This document shows positions 41,704-50,588 of a stretch of 64,000 nucleotides of DNA, one piece after another. Position numbers and translations under genes: made by a program. Every line of letters starts with the position of its first letter. Position 1 is the stretch's first letter. The DNA comes from AC-56 sp963798705 (GTDB taxonomy: Bacteria; Actinomycetota; Thermoleophilia; Solirubrobacterales; 70-9). Where the stretch lies: positions 1,116,001 to 1,180,000 of the forward strand of contig CAWCTW010000005.1 of NCBI GenBank assembly GCA_963798705.1. The letters run 5' to 3'. The notes beneath the pieces were generated by a model. That model saw only the letters and a list, made by a program, of their open reading frames with translations. It ran no database searches and was not told the DNA's origin.

Positions 41704-42963
41704 TCAGAGGTCCTTGTCCACGGTCATGAACTCGCCGGTCTCGGGGTCCACCGCGGGAAACGACCCCGTCTCGAGCTCCCTGGCGACGCCGGAGTCGACC
41801 TCCTCCGGACCGGATACCGGGACCCCCAGGCCGACCAGCTCACGAAATCGCGACAGCCGCAGCTTGAGGATCTCGAGCGCGAGCAGCAGGTACACGCTTG
41901 CGGCCACCGCCGCGACCCCGCACACCACCATCACGGCCGTCCACGCCGCGTCGAAGTGACCGTGGTTGTCGCTGTACGGCACGAAGCGAAGCGCGAGCGC
42001 GAGGCCGGCCAGCACCAGGGCCCAGCCGTACAGGTAAGCCAGCGTGCGTCGCTGCGAGAAGCCGATGTTCGCCATCCGGTGGTGGAAGTGCGAGCGGTCC
42101 GCCGCGTAGATGGGGCGCCGGTGCTTGATGCGCTTCGCGATCACGAAGCCCGAGTCGAGGATCGGGACGGCGAGCACGCACAGCGGGAAGAACAGGGCGA
42201 CGACGGCGTTGGTCTTGAGCGATCCCAGCACCGCTACGGCCGCGAGCAGGTAGCCGAGCAGGTTGGAGCCGGTGTCGCCCATGAAGCTCGATGCCGGCGG
42301 GAAGCCGTGTCTCAGGAACCCGAGGGCGGCGCCACCGGTGAGCGCCGCCAGCACCGCGGCACCGGGCCTCTCGAGGGAAAGGGCGACGATCGAAAGGGTT
42401 ATCGCCGAGATCAGGCAGACGCCGGCCGCCAGCCCGTCGACCCCGTCGATGAAGTTGATGACGTTCATGACCGCCACGAAGCCGACGATCGTGAGGACGT
42501 GGCCCACGGTGACCCTCCCCAGCACGGGCACGTGGTCGAACAGGACGTGGGTGAGGTCGACGCCGTCGACGAAGGGCAGCGTGAAGCTCTCCACCTTGAC
42601 CCCGTTGAAGACGGGAATCATCGCCGCCGCGACCTGGCCCACCAGCTTGACGCCGGGTGGGAGGTCGAAGACGTCGTCCAGGATCCCGACGGCGGCGATC
42701 AGCGCGGCGCCGGCGAGGATCGCCCGGGCCTGAGGGGCCCAGGGCAGGAACAGGACGCCGGCCACCAGGACGCCGACCAGCATCGCGAGCCCACCGAGCT
42801 TCGGCGTGGGACGGGCGTGGAGGCTGCGCGCGTTGGGGATGTCGATCGCGTTGATGCGGCGCGCGATCCGCTCCGTGACCGGCACGAGGACCCACGTGAG
42901 GACCGCGGCGGCCGCAAACGCGTAAAGCGCATAGATCTCGGGCGGTCTTCCGTCGACGAGCAA
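41704..42963 (-). CDS. WecA/TagO-type undecaprenyl-phosphate sugar-1-phosphate transferase
   Basis: A 419-residue polytopic enzyme (about ten membrane helices) of the MraY/WecA family, which moves an N-acetylhexosamine-1-phosphate from UDP-sugar to undecaprenyl phosphate to begin a cell-wall polymer. The family motifs are clear: ILDDVFDLPP, NVINFIDGVDGLAAG, SSFMGDTGSNLLGYLLA and the cytoplasmic DRSHFHHRMANIG, the last indicating WecA/TagO rather than MraY. It has a C-terminal acidic tail of about 50 residues. The start is TTG at 42963 with GGAGAG just upstream. It follows the DUF354 gene by 21 nt. Confidence 0.9.
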   Translation of the reverse strand: MLVDGRPPEIYALYAFAAAAVLTWVLVPVTERIARRINAIDIPNARSLHARPTPKLGGLAMLVGVLVAGVLFLPWAPQARAILAGAALIAAVGILDDVFDLPPGVKLVGQVAAAMIPVFNGVKVESFTLPFVDGVDLTHVLFDHVPVLGRVTVGHVLTIVGFVAVMNVINFIDGVDGLAAGVCLISAITLSIVALSLERPGAAVLAALTGGAALGFLRHGFPPASSFMGDTGSNLLGYLLAAVAVLGSLKTNAVVALFFPLCVLAVPILDSGFVIAKRIKHRRPIYAADRSHFHHRMANIGFSQRRTLAYLYGWALVLAGLALALRFVPYSDNHGHFDAAWTAVMVVCGVAAVAASVYLLLALEILKLRLSRFRELVGLGVPVSGPEEVDSGVARELETGSFPAVDPETGEFMTVDKDL

Positions 42964-42984
42964 GTCGGCTCTCCGGCCGCGAGA

Positions 42985-44022
42985 CTAGCGGCCGGTGCGG
43001 CAAGTTCCGGTGCGACCCTCCACGGCCTGGAGGATCGCGTCCACCAGGACGTCCGCGTCGCGGGGATGCCCTGGCCCCGAGCCCGCCTCGCGCTTGACCA
43101 GCCGAAGCTCGGCGGGGTCCCGGAGGGGGACCAGGCGCCCCTCGGCGATCAGACGCTCGTCCACCGCGCCCAGGCGCCCGCTGAAGATCGTGTAGGCGGG
43201 TGTGCCGAGCGCCACCGCCTCCCGGTTCATGGTCCCGCCGGCGCTCACCACGAGGTCGGCGAGCGCGATCAGGCTCTGGGCGTCGATCGCCCGCCCGGGG
43301 ACCACGATGCCCGAGCCCTCCAGCGCGCGGGCGCGATGCCCCTGGGCCTCGGTCCGCGGTATGACCACGCAGGTGACGCCCTCGGCGCTCGCCAGGCGGG
43401 CGAGCAGCGCTTCGGCGAGCGGGTTGTCGGCATGGTAGGCGGAGGTCTCCGGCGAGGGCCGAAAGACGACGAGCACCGAGTCCCGGTCGATTCCCAGCTC
43501 CTCGAGGACGGTGGGATCGGGCTTGAAGTCGGCCAGGTAGTAGTCCTCCTTCAACCCCGGGTAGCGAAACAGCTTGCGCTCGCCGGCGCCCGCGCGGCGC
43601 ATCGCTTCCGCCGGAATCGCATCGGGCGCGAGTACCCGGCGAGCCACGCGGAACGCCAGCTGGCGCTGCAGGCCCGCGTGCTCGTAGTCCTGCATCTGGG
43701 CCGACGGGATCCGCAGGATGGCCGAGACCATCCCCAGGTCCACAGACCCGTGGCCAAGCGCGAGGTCGAAGCGCTGGGGGCGCGCCCAGCGGACGAGAGC
43801 CAGGCTCCGGGTCGCCACCGCGCTCGCCTTCCGCCCCAGCGACGCTCCCGCGTGGCGGCCGACGGCCTCGTACGGGATGCCGAGCCGCTCGAGGACCCCC
43901 AGCGTCTGGCCGTACTCCCGCGCCGTCACCCGCACCACGTGCCCGCGCCCCTCCAGGCGCTCGATGATCGGCCGCATGACGAGCGGATGGGCGGCGGCGG
44001 TGCAGTCGACCCAGATGCGCAT
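42985..44022 (-). CDS. DUF354 family glycosyltransferase-like protein
   Basis: A 345-residue protein of the DUF354 family, with the two-Rossmann-domain (GT-B) look of glycosyltransferases such as MurG: MRIWVDCTAAAHPLVMRPIIERLEGRGHVVRVTARE at the N terminus, FDLALGHGSVDLGMVSAILRIPS in the middle, and SLIALADLVVSAGGTMNREAVALGTPAYTIFSGRLGAVD, the nucleotide-sugar-type pocket, at the end. I start at ATG 44022, where the first beta strand begins; the in-frame start at 44076 would add 18 residues without fold. It precedes the wecA-like gene, so a shared polymer pathway is probable. Confidence 0.78.
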   Translation of the reverse strand: MRIWVDCTAAAHPLVMRPIIERLEGRGHVVRVTAREYGQTLGVLERLGIPYEAVGRHAGASLGRKASAVATRSLALVRWARPQRFDLALGHGSVDLGMVSAILRIPSAQMQDYEHAGLQRQLAFRVARRVLAPDAIPAEAMRRAGAGERKLFRYPGLKEDYYLADFKPDPTVLEELGIDRDSVLVVFRPSPETSAYHADNPLAEALLARLASAEGVTCVVIPRTEAQGHRARALEGSGIVVPGRAIDAQSLIALADLVVSAGGTMNREAVALGTPAYTIFSGRLGAVDERLIAEGRLVPLRDPAELRLVKREAGSGPGHPRDADVLVDAILQAVEGRTGTCRTGR

Positions 44023-44102
44023 CGGCGTGGGCCCCTTCCCGACTTGCATGCGCTCGAGCTCTGTGGGCGGTCGCATCGGCGACCCAGGCTACGCGGCGGC
44101 GA

Positions 44103-44870
44103 CTACGAACAAGTGGGGCTGGCGGATGTGGGAAGCGGCTTGGCGCCCTGGGGCGTGAGGTCGAACCCCACGGGGTTCGCCGCGGAGGGGATCGGCACGG
44201 CGTCTCCGTTCAGCTCTATTCGCATCTCGCCGTTGCCGAGCGTGAGCTTCAGATCGCGGTCCTTGAACGGCCCTCGCTCGTCGCCCGCGGCAAGCGTCTC
44301 CCCGTTCACCAGGGGCTTCCCGGACCGGTCCACGAGGCACACCCAGACCGTCCCGGTGGGCTTCAGCAGCACCGACGCCTCGCTGGGAGCCGAAGTGGTG
44401 GAGGTCGCCGGGCGCTTGTCCTGGGCATCCTTGGAGCCGCCCCGATGGTGGCCACCCCCGCCCTCGTCGGATCCGCCGATGATGGCGAGGACGACGAACA
44501 GCACAACCAGGGCGACCGCGGCGGCGAGCGCGATCGCCCCGGCGCGCCGCCACCCCGCACTACCGCCGATGGGCCTCGGCGACGCGAGCGGTGCCTCCAT
44601 CGGCCGCTCGGCCTCCACCGGGGTCCCCGACCGGTTGTACTCGTCCACGAGCGCCGCTCCGTCGAGCCCCAGGTAGTCGCCGTAGGTGTGCAGAAAGCCC
44701 CGCACGTAGGCATCCCCCGGGAGGACGCCCCAGTCCTCGTTCTCAAGGGCGTCGAGGTAGCGGATCCTCACCCGGAGCGTCCGCTCGACCTCGTCGAGAT
44801 CGATTCCGGCAGCGAGGCGCGCCTGGCGCAGGGATTCGCCGATTCCGGCGGGCATCACCACATTGTCCAT
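44103..44870 (-). CDS. RodZ-like protein (HTH domain, membrane helix, DUF4115)
   Basis: A 255-residue protein with the RodZ layout. Residues 8-75 are a Cro/CI-type helix-turn-helix (GESLRQARLAAGIDLDEVERTLRVRIRYLDALE in part, then GDAYVRGFLHTYGDYLGLD). One membrane helix follows (AGAIALAAAVALVVLFVVLAIIGG, about 110-133) and a periplasmic domain of DUF4115 type (TVWVCLVDRSGKPLVNGETLAAGD). RodZ links MreB to the membrane, but in actinobacteria such proteins also occur without MreB; no mreB gene is in the window. It is transcribed with the DUF354 and wecA-like genes. Confidence 0.78.
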   Translation of the reverse strand: MDNVVMPAGIGESLRQARLAAGIDLDEVERTLRVRIRYLDALENEDWGVLPGDAYVRGFLHTYGDYLGLDGAALVDEYNRSGTPVEAERPMEAPLASPRPIGGSAGWRRAGAIALAAAVALVVLFVVLAIIGGSDEGGGGHHRGGSKDAQDKRPATSTTSAPSEASVLLKPTGTVWVCLVDRSGKPLVNGETLAAGDERGPFKDRDLKLTLGNGEMRIELNGDAVPIPSAANPVGFDLTPQGAKPLPTSASPTCS

Positions 44871-44912
44871 GGATGCGCGGTCGGCGCGCCGAGATGGTGC
44901 GCCAACCGGGCC

Positions 44913-46193
44913 TCAGACCGGCGTCGCCGCGAGCTGCGGGTACAGCGGATATTCCTCCATGAGGGCCCGCGTCCGTTCCGCCAGCGAGTCCCTGTCCGCC
45001 TCGAACCGATCCGACAGCGCCACGGAGATGACCTGGGCGATCTCGCGCATGTCGTTCTCCGTGAGGCCGCGCGTCGTGAGCGCGGGCGTGCCGATGCGAA
45101 GCCCGGACGGGTTCATCGGCGGCCGCTCGTCGAAGGGGATCGCGTTGCGGTTCACCGTGATCCCCACATCCTCCAGACGGTGCTCGGCCGTCTTGCCGTC
45201 GAGGCCGGTGGGTCCGAGGTCGACGAGCACGAGGTGCACGTCCGTCCCGCCCGTGAGCACCTCCACCCCGCCCGCGATGAGCTCGTCGGAGAACGCCCTC
45301 GCATTGGCGATCGTCTGGCGCTGACGCGCCCGGAACGGCTCCGACTGCGCGATCCCCAGTGCCACCGCCTTGGCCGCGACGACGTGCATGAGGGGCCCGC
45401 CCTGCTGCCCGGGGAACACGGACCGGTCGATGTCCTTGGCGAGCTCCTCCCTGCAGAGAATCATCCCGCTGCGCGGGCCGCAGAGCGTCTTGTGGATGGT
45501 GGTGGTCGTGACGTCCGCGTAGGGGACCGGGTTGGGATGCTCGCCTGCCGCGACGAGGCCGGCGAAGTGCGCCATGTCCACCATCAGTCGCGCTCCCACG
45601 CCGTCGGCTATCTCCCGGAAGGCGGCGAAGTCGAGCTGACGCGGATACGCGGACCATCCCGCGACGATCATCTTGGGCCGGTGCTCGGACGCAAGCCGCT
45701 CGACCTCCTCCATGTCGACGCGGAGGTCCTCGCGGCGTACGTGGTAGGCGACGACCTCGTACAGCTTGCCCGACAAGTTGAGCTTCATGCCGTGGGTCAG
45801 GTGCCCACCGTGGTCCAGCGCCATTCCCATGATCGTGTCGCCCGGGTCGAGCATCGCCATGTAGGCGGCGTTGTTCGCCTGGGCGCCCGCGTGCGGCTGG
45901 ACGTTGGCATGCTCGGCGCCGAAGAGCTCCCGCGCCCGATCGATCGCGAGCTGCTCGGCGACGTCGACCTCCTCGCAGCCACCATAGTAACGCCGGCCGG
46001 GATACCCCTCTGCGTACTTGTTGGTGAGGACCGAGCCCGCCGCGTCGAGCACAGCCTGCGGGACGAAGTTCTCCGAGGCGATCATCTCCAGCGTGTTCTG
46101 CTGGCGATGAAGCTCGCGCCGCAGCACCTCCGCGATCGCCGGATCGACCTCGGCCAAGGGCGCGGCCTCGAAGTCGTCGGGAAGCTCCGGCAT
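44913..46193 (-). CDS. glyA: Serine hydroxymethyltransferase
   Basis: A 426-residue PLP enzyme that interconverts serine and glycine while loading tetrahydrofolate with a one-carbon unit. It has NTLEMIASENFVP, KYAEGYPGRRYYGG, NVQPHAGAQANNAAYMA, and the PLP lysine Lys235 in TTTTIHKTLCGPRSG. The length is standard. Start ATG 46193 is 7 nt after a TATCGT box with no SD, so the transcript is probably leaderless. It is divergent from an NTF2-like gene. Downstream the RodZ-like gene follows by 42 nt. Confidence 0.96.
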   Translation of the reverse strand: MPELPDDFEAAPLAEVDPAIAEVLRRELHRQQNTLEMIASENFVPQAVLDAAGSVLTNKYAEGYPGRRYYGGCEEVDVAEQLAIDRARELFGAEHANVQPHAGAQANNAAYMAMLDPGDTIMGMALDHGGHLTHGMKLNLSGKLYEVVAYHVRREDLRVDMEEVERLASEHRPKMIVAGWSAYPRQLDFAAFREIADGVGARLMVDMAHFAGLVAAGEHPNPVPYADVTTTTIHKTLCGPRSGMILCREELAKDIDRSVFPGQQGGPLMHVVAAKAVALGIAQSEPFRARQRQTIANARAFSDELIAGGVEVLTGGTDVHLVLVDLGPTGLDGKTAEHRLEDVGITVNRNAIPFDERPPMNPSGLRIGTPALTTRGLTENDMREIAQVISVALSDRFEADRDSLAERTRALMEEYPLYPQLAATPV

Positions 46194-46200
46194 CGCTGCG

Positions 46201-46229
46201 ACGATAGCAACGCGCCTGGCGGCGATACT
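46201..46229. promoter_or_regulatory. Back-to-back leaderless promoters of glyA and an NTF2-like gene
   Basis: TATCGT on the minus strand (46201-46206) is 7 nt before the glyA ATG. GATACT on the plus strand (46224-46229) is 7 nt before the GTG at 46237. Both genes lack an SD, and the two -10 boxes are only 17 nt apart. Confidence 0.45.
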
Positions 46230-46236
46230 GCTAGTG

Positions 46237-46647
46237 GTGAACGAGACCAACGCGGATCTGCTGCGCCGGTGGTACCGGGTCATGCGCGACGGGGATGTCG
46301 ACGCCGTCATGCCGCTCGTCCATCCCGAGTTCGAGCTCGTCACACCCCCGGCGCTGGCGGCCGAGCCGGACACCTATCGGGGCCCGGACGGCCTGCGGCG
46401 CTACTTCGAGTCGTTCTACGAGGCCATGGACGAGGTCACCTTCGAGGCGGACGACTTCATCGCGGTCGGCGAGCGGGTGGTGGTCCCCTCGACCCTTCGG
46501 ACGCGCGGGCGGAGCACGGGCATCGAGACGAGTCAACGGGTTGTCCAGCTCTGGGACGTGAAGGACGGGAAGGCCTACCGGGTGGAGGTGTACGCGACGC
46601 TGGACCAGGCGATGGAGGCCGCTCGCTCAGGCCCGGGTGGCGGTTAG
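46237..46647 (+). CDS. NTF2-like / SnoaL-like protein
   Basis: A 136-residue small protein with the NTF2 fold: NADLLRRWYRVMRDGDVDAVMPLVHPEFELVTP, then GPDGLRRYFESFYEAMDEVTFEADDFIAVGERVVV and KAYRVEVYATLDQAMEAA. Many uncharacterised ketosteroid-isomerase-like proteins look like this; a ligand cannot be named. GTG occurs twice in a row (46234, 46237). I choose the second because the -10 box GATACT is then 7 nt away. The end approaches tsaC tail to tail across a long inverted repeat. Confidence 0.75.
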   Translation: MNETNADLLRRWYRVMRDGDVDAVMPLVHPEFELVTPPALAAEPDTYRGPDGLRRYFESFYEAMDEVTFEADDFIAVGERVVVPSTLRTRGRSTGIETSQRVVQLWDVKDGKAYRVEVYATLDQAMEAARSGPGGG

Positions 46648-46671
46648 CCGCCGCCCTCAGCAAGGTTTTGG

Positions 46672-46701
46672 GGATTGTGGACGCTATAGCGTCTCCAATC
46701 C
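46672..46701. terminator. Long inverted repeat at a convergent gene junction
   Basis: GGATTG (46672-46677) pairs with CAATCC (46696-46701), and the interior GACGC-TATA-GCGTC (46680-46693) is a perfect palindrome; two single-base bulges separate the parts. The tsaC stop codon (46684-46686) lies inside. It could end both transcripts, though neither side has a long T-run. Confidence 0.55.
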
Positions 46702-47331
46702 ACCAAACGCTTCGCGGACGCGGGCCGCGACCGCCTCGCTGGTGATGGCGCCCTCGCGCAGCACCTCCCACGTGCCCTCATCGTCCAGGGCGGTGAGATC
46801 CACCACCGTCGACGGAGCGCCGCCCAGCTCGCCGCCGTCGATCGCCAGGTCCACCCCGGCCAGGATCTCCGGGTCGACGTCCTCGAACGTGATCGGTGCG
46901 GGCTGGCCGCTGCGGTTGGCGCTGGTCTGAAAGATCGCGCATCGGGCCCCGGCGAGCGGCCCCTCGATGAGCCGCAGGCCGAGCCGCCCCGGGTCGTCGC
47001 GGCAGGCCAGCGGATGGCGATGCTCGGGATTGGCGACGACCGCGGTCACCGGGCCCGGGAGGAGGGCGCCGAGCGCCTCGCGCGTCCGCGGTCCGAGCGT
47101 CGAGAGGACCTCCCGCATCGCCAGGGGCGCGAAGAACATGACCGCCGACGGCTTGCCCTCGTCGCGGCCCTTGAGGGCGTGGATCCGCTCGATCGCGACC
47201 CCGTCCGATGGGTCGCAGGCGAGCCCGTACAGGGTGTCCGCGGGAAACACTGCGACGCCGCCCTCGGTGACGCGTCGCTCGAGCTCCCGGCGGGCCCGTT
47301 CGGGCCCGTCGCGCTCGATCGAGACGAGCAT
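46684..47331 (-). CDS. tsaC: L-threonylcarbamoyladenylate synthase
   Basis: A 215-residue YrdC/Sua5-domain enzyme making threonylcarbamoyl-AMP from threonine, bicarbonate and ATP for the t6A37 modification of tRNAs. The family pattern is GGVAVFPADTLYGLACDP, HALKGRDEGKPSAVMF, LLPGPVTAVVAN and QTSANRSGQPAP. It is the short TsaC form without the Sua5 C-terminal domain. The ATG overlaps the prmC stop (ATGA). It ends a translation-related operon led by rpmE, prfA and prmC. Confidence 0.93.
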   Translation of the reverse strand: MLVSIERDGPERARRELERRVTEGGVAVFPADTLYGLACDPSDGVAIERIHALKGRDEGKPSAVMFFAPLAMREVLSTLGPRTREALGALLPGPVTAVVANPEHRHPLACRDDPGRLGLRLIEGPLAGARCAIFQTSANRSGQPAPITFEDVDPEILAGVDLAIDGGELGGAPSTVVDLTALDDEGTWEVLREGAITSEAVAARVREAFGGLETL

Positions 47332-48176
47332 CAGCCCATGCGGCCCATGACGACCCGCGGGATCCCGGCCAGGTCCTGACGCCCCTCGACCTGGAGAAAC
47401 CCGAGGTCCAGCAGGAGCTCGGCCGCGGCCCCCGCCTGCCCCGCTCCGATCTCGAGGGCGAGCGCCCCACCGTCGGTGAGCGCGGCGCATGCCGCGGCGG
47501 CCACGACGGCGACGGCCTCGAGACCATCCGCCCCGGCCACGACCGCCTGCCGCGGCTCGTAGTGCGCGATCTCCGGGTCGAGCGAAGCCAGCTCGTCCTC
47601 ACGCACGTACGGGAGATTGGCGAGCACGAGGTCGAACCGCCGCCCGGGCGGCACGGTCCCGAGCTCGAACTCGACGCGCGCCGAGTAGCCCAGCCGGTCG
47701 GCGTTCTCGCGCGCGAGCGCCAGCGCAGCCTCGGACGTGTCCGTCGCGGCGATCTCGCAGCCGGGCAGCTCGTCGGCCACCGCCAGGGCGATCGCACCGG
47801 AACCCGTCCCCACGTCCAGCAGCGTGCGGGGCTCCAGTTCCAGGGCGATGTCGACGAGCAGCTCGGTCTCCGGGCGGGGGATGAGCGCGCGGCTGTCGGT
47901 CGCCAGCTCGAGTCGGCGAAAGCCCTTGTGGCCGACGATGTATGCGACCGGCTCGCGCCGAACCCGGCGCCTCACCATCTCGCCGAAGCGCCGCCCCGCC
48001 GCGGCGTCCACCCCCGCCTCGGGATCCGCCGCCAGGCGGGCCCGGTCCCAGCCCGTCGCCTCGGCGAGCAGCACCTCGGCGTCGAGGCGAGGCGTGTCCA
48101 CGCCGGCGGCGTCGAGCGCGTCGGTTGCCGCGCTCAGGGCCTCCCGGACCCGGCCGGCGGTGGCCGCCCTGGGCAT
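47331..48176 (-). CDS. prmC: Release factor glutamine methyltransferase PrmC
   Basis: A 281-residue SAM-dependent methyltransferase that methylates the Gln of the GGQ motif in release factors. SAM-binding motif I is LLDVGTGSGAIALAVA; the catalytic tetrapeptide, normally NPPY, is NLPY here (LVLANLPYVRE), a variant seen in some relatives. The helical N-terminal domain (LDAEVLLAEATGWDRARL) that binds the release factor is present. It overlaps prfA (its substrate) upstream and tsaC downstream, each by ATGA. Confidence 0.93.
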   Translation of the reverse strand: MPRAATAGRVREALSAATDALDAAGVDTPRLDAEVLLAEATGWDRARLAADPEAGVDAAAGRRFGEMVRRRVRREPVAYIVGHKGFRRLELATDSRALIPRPETELLVDIALELEPRTLLDVGTGSGAIALAVADELPGCEIAATDTSEAALALARENADRLGYSARVEFELGTVPPGRRFDLVLANLPYVREDELASLDPEIAHYEPRQAVVAGADGLEAVAVVAAAACAALTDGGALALEIGAGQAGAAAELLLDLGFLQVEGRQDLAGIPRVVMGRMG

Positions 48177-49252
48177 CAGGAGGTCGCTTGGGCCGTCTGC
48201 GCTTCCAGGAGCCGGCGCTTCTCCTCTGCCGCGAGCGCATCCGTGAGCTCGCGCAGGTCTCCGTTCAAGACCTCGTCCAGGTTGTGTCCCGTGAGCTTGA
48301 TCCTGTGATCGGTCACGCGCGCCTGCGGGACGTTGTAGGTGCGGATCTTCTCCGAGCGCTCGCCGGAGCCCACCTGCGAGCGTCGCTCGGAGGCGATCTC
48401 GGCCTGCTGCTCGGCGAGCTTCCGGTCGTAGAGGCGGGCGCGGAGCACCCGCATGGCCTTCTCGCGGTTCTGCAGCTGCGACTTCTCGTCCTGCATGGAG
48501 ACCACGATCCCCGTGGGGGCGTGGGTTATCCGCACCGCCGAGTCAGTCGTGTTGACCGACTGTCCCCCCGGACCGGACGACCGGTACACGTCGATCGCGA
48601 GATCGGATGGATCGATGTCGACCTCGACGTCCTCGGCCTCCGGGAGGACGGCCACCGTGGCGGTCGACGTGTGAATCCGCCCCTGCGACTCCGTCTTGGG
48701 CACGCGCTGGACGCGATGCGTGCCCCCCTCGAACTTGAAGATCGAGTACGCGCCCTCGCCCTTCACGGCAAACGTCACCTCCTTGAACCCGCCGACCTCG
48801 GCGGGTGAGGACGAGATCACCTCGGTCGCGAACCCCCGAAGCTCGGCGTAGCGCGTGAGCATCTTGAACAGGTCGCCCGCGAACAGCGCCGCCTCGTCGC
48901 CGCCGGCGCCCGCCCTGATCTCGACCAGCACGTTCTTGTCGTCGTTGGGATCGCGCTCCACCGTCGCCAGGCGGATCTCCTCGGCGAGGCGCTCGAGACG
49001 CTGGGGCGCCTCGGAGACGAGCTTGCGCAGCTCCGGGTCGTCGCCGTCCTCCTCCAGCAGCTCGCGGGCTCCCTCGAGGTCGTTCCGCAGCCGCGCGTAC
49101 TCCTGCGCGAGCTCGTGGGCGGGCTCGAGCTCGCGGTACTCGCGGCCCACCTCGGCGTAGCGCTCGCGGTCCGCGATCACGTCGGGGTCCGACATCTGCT
49201 GCTGAAGGTCACCGAACCGGCGCTCGATCTGCTCGACGAGCTGGTCGATCAT
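48176..49252 (-). CDS. prfA: Peptide chain release factor 1
   Basis: A 358-residue class I release factor. GGQ at 229-231 (SSGPGGQSVNTTDSAVR) triggers peptidyl-tRNA hydrolysis. EIRAGAGGDEAALFAGDLF and the decoding-domain region with VPKTESQGRIHTSTATVAVLPE are also characteristic; the stop-codon reading PxT motif lies in the latter area in RF1 proteins. It reads UAG and UAA. The ATG is 4 nt after the DUF1385 stop, and the next gene, prmC, encodes the enzyme that methylates it. Confidence 0.95.
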   Translation of the reverse strand: MIDQLVEQIERRFGDLQQQMSDPDVIADRERYAEVGREYRELEPAHELAQEYARLRNDLEGARELLEEDGDDPELRKLVSEAPQRLERLAEEIRLATVERDPNDDKNVLVEIRAGAGGDEAALFAGDLFKMLTRYAELRGFATEVISSSPAEVGGFKEVTFAVKGEGAYSIFKFEGGTHRVQRVPKTESQGRIHTSTATVAVLPEAEDVEVDIDPSDLAIDVYRSSGPGGQSVNTTDSAVRITHAPTGIVVSMQDEKSQLQNREKAMRVLRARLYDRKLAEQQAEIASERRSQVGSGERSEKIRTYNVPQARVTDHRIKLTGHNLDEVLNGDLRELTDALAAEEKRRLLEAQTAQATS

Positions 49253-49255
49253 GAC

Positions 49256-50290
49256 CTAGGCGACGATCTCGATGTCCTGCTCGCGCGCGGCCTGCTCGGG
49301 GCTCTCGACGGCGAGCACGGCCTCGAGCGCTGCGATCGCGACGGCCAGCTGGTCGCGCTCGGGCTCGCGCGTGGTGAGGTTCTGGAGCATCAGGCCGGGG
49401 TACATGACCGCCCGCACCCAGCGCTTGCGCCGGTTGCGGCCCGCCCACTTGATCACCTCGTACGAGATCCCGGCGATCAGCGGGATCCCCAGGATGCGCG
49501 ACGCGAGCAGCCAGTACCAGGCGGGCAGCCCGAGCGGAGCAAAGACGAAGATCGCGACCACCATCACGACGAGCAGGAAGCTGGTGCCGCACCGCGGGTG
49601 CAGGCGCGAGTACCGTTCCGCCCGGGCGGGGGTCAGACGGTCGCCGGCCTCGTAGCAGGAGATCGTCTTGTGCTCGGCGCCGTGGTATTGGAACACCCGC
49701 CGCAGGTCGTTCAAGCGGCTGATCAGCGCGAGATAGCCGATGAAGATGGCCGTGCGCAGCACGCCCTCCACCAGCCAGAACAGGATCGACGAGCCGAGCT
49801 GCTCCTTGATCAGGCTGGTGGCGCCGACGGGCACGACGAAGAAGAGGCCGATGGCGAGGACCAGCGACAGGACGATCGTCGCCCCCCAGGTGAACCCGCC
49901 GATCTCGGGTGGCTCCTCCTCCCCGTCGGTGGGCTCGATCTGGGCGTTGGCCGAGATCGCGAGCGCGCGGAAGCCGATCTTCAGCGACTCGGCCAGCGCC
50001 ACGACCCCGCGGATCACCGGCCACCGGAGCACCCGGTGACGCTTGGCCCACGAGACCAGGGGCTCGGAGCTGACCTCCACCTCGCCCTCGGGCTTTCGCA
50101 CGGCGACTGCCCACGTGGAGACGCCGCGCATCATCACGCCCTCCAGCACGGCCTGCCCGCCCACGGGGGCATCGCGGCTCGCCACGGGCTTCCCGTCCGG
50201 CATGCGCGCCCCGGCGAGGCTGGGACGCCCGTTCACCTCCGCAGCGCCGTCGGCGGTCACGGTCGGCTGCGAGACCCACTCCCCGGGCAT
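49256..50290 (-). CDS. DUF1385 membrane protein
   Basis: A 344-residue membrane protein of the DUF1385 family (YqhQ type). It has the family opening VGGQAVLEGVMMRGVSTWAVAVRKPEGEV, several membrane helices (about 130-155, 165-190, 240-265 and 270-290), FQYHGAEHKTISCYE and HPRCGTSFLLVVM, which hold conserved His and Cys residues that look like a metal site. The family's function is unknown. It is found between rpmE and prfA in many actinobacteria and Firmicutes. I use ATG 50290, 14 nt after the rpmE stop. Confidence 0.87.
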   Translation of the reverse strand: MPGEWVSQPTVTADGAAEVNGRPSLAGARMPDGKPVASRDAPVGGQAVLEGVMMRGVSTWAVAVRKPEGEVEVSSEPLVSWAKRHRVLRWPVIRGVVALAESLKIGFRALAISANAQIEPTDGEEEPPEIGGFTWGATIVLSLVLAIGLFFVVPVGATSLIKEQLGSSILFWLVEGVLRTAIFIGYLALISRLNDLRRVFQYHGAEHKTISCYEAGDRLTPARAERYSRLHPRCGTSFLLVVMVVAIFVFAPLGLPAWYWLLASRILGIPLIAGISYEVIKWAGRNRRKRWVRAVMYPGLMLQNLTTREPERDQLAVAIAALEAVLAVESPEQAAREQDIEIVA

Positions 50291-50303
50291 GGACCGGGTC
50301 GTC

Positions 50304-50510
50304 CTAGCGACGGCTGCGGGCTGCGCGGCGCTTGAACCGCTCGACCCGGCCCCCGGTATCGACCAGCTTCTGCTTACCGGTGTAGAACGGATGGCAGGCG
50401 GAGCAGATCTCGACGTGGAGCTCCGGCTTGGTGGAGCGCGTGTAGAACTCGTTGCCGCAGGAGCAGCGGACATGCGCGAGCACGTACTCGGGGTGGATCT
50501 CGGCCTTCAT
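50304..50510 (-). CDS. rpmE: Ribosomal protein bL31 (zinc form)
   Basis: A 68-residue large-subunit ribosomal protein. It has the four zinc cysteines in VRCSCGNEF and VEICSACHPFYTGKQKLVDT, so it is the zinc-binding C+ type rather than the zinc-free paralogue used in zinc starvation. The C-terminal RVERFKRRAARSRR is normal for the family. TAGAAT lies 8 nt before the ATG and there is no SD, so the mRNA is probably leaderless. It leads the prfA operon. Confidence 0.95.
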   Translation of the reverse strand: MKAEIHPEYVLAHVRCSCGNEFYTRSTKPELHVEICSACHPFYTGKQKLVDTGGRVERFKRRAARSRR

Positions 50511-50518
50511 CCAGATCG

Positions 50519-50524
50519 ATTCTA
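50519..50524 (-). promoter_or_regulatory. -10 box of rpmE
   Basis: TAGAAT on the minus strand, 8 nt before the ATG at 50510, with no SD. It fits a leaderless start for the rpmE-DUF1385-prfA-prmC-tsaC operon. Confidence 0.45.
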
Positions 50525-50588
50525 GCGGCGGCCCGCAGGCCGGCCGAGGGCCCTGGTACGCGTAACCTACGCCCGGAGGAGGACCTCG

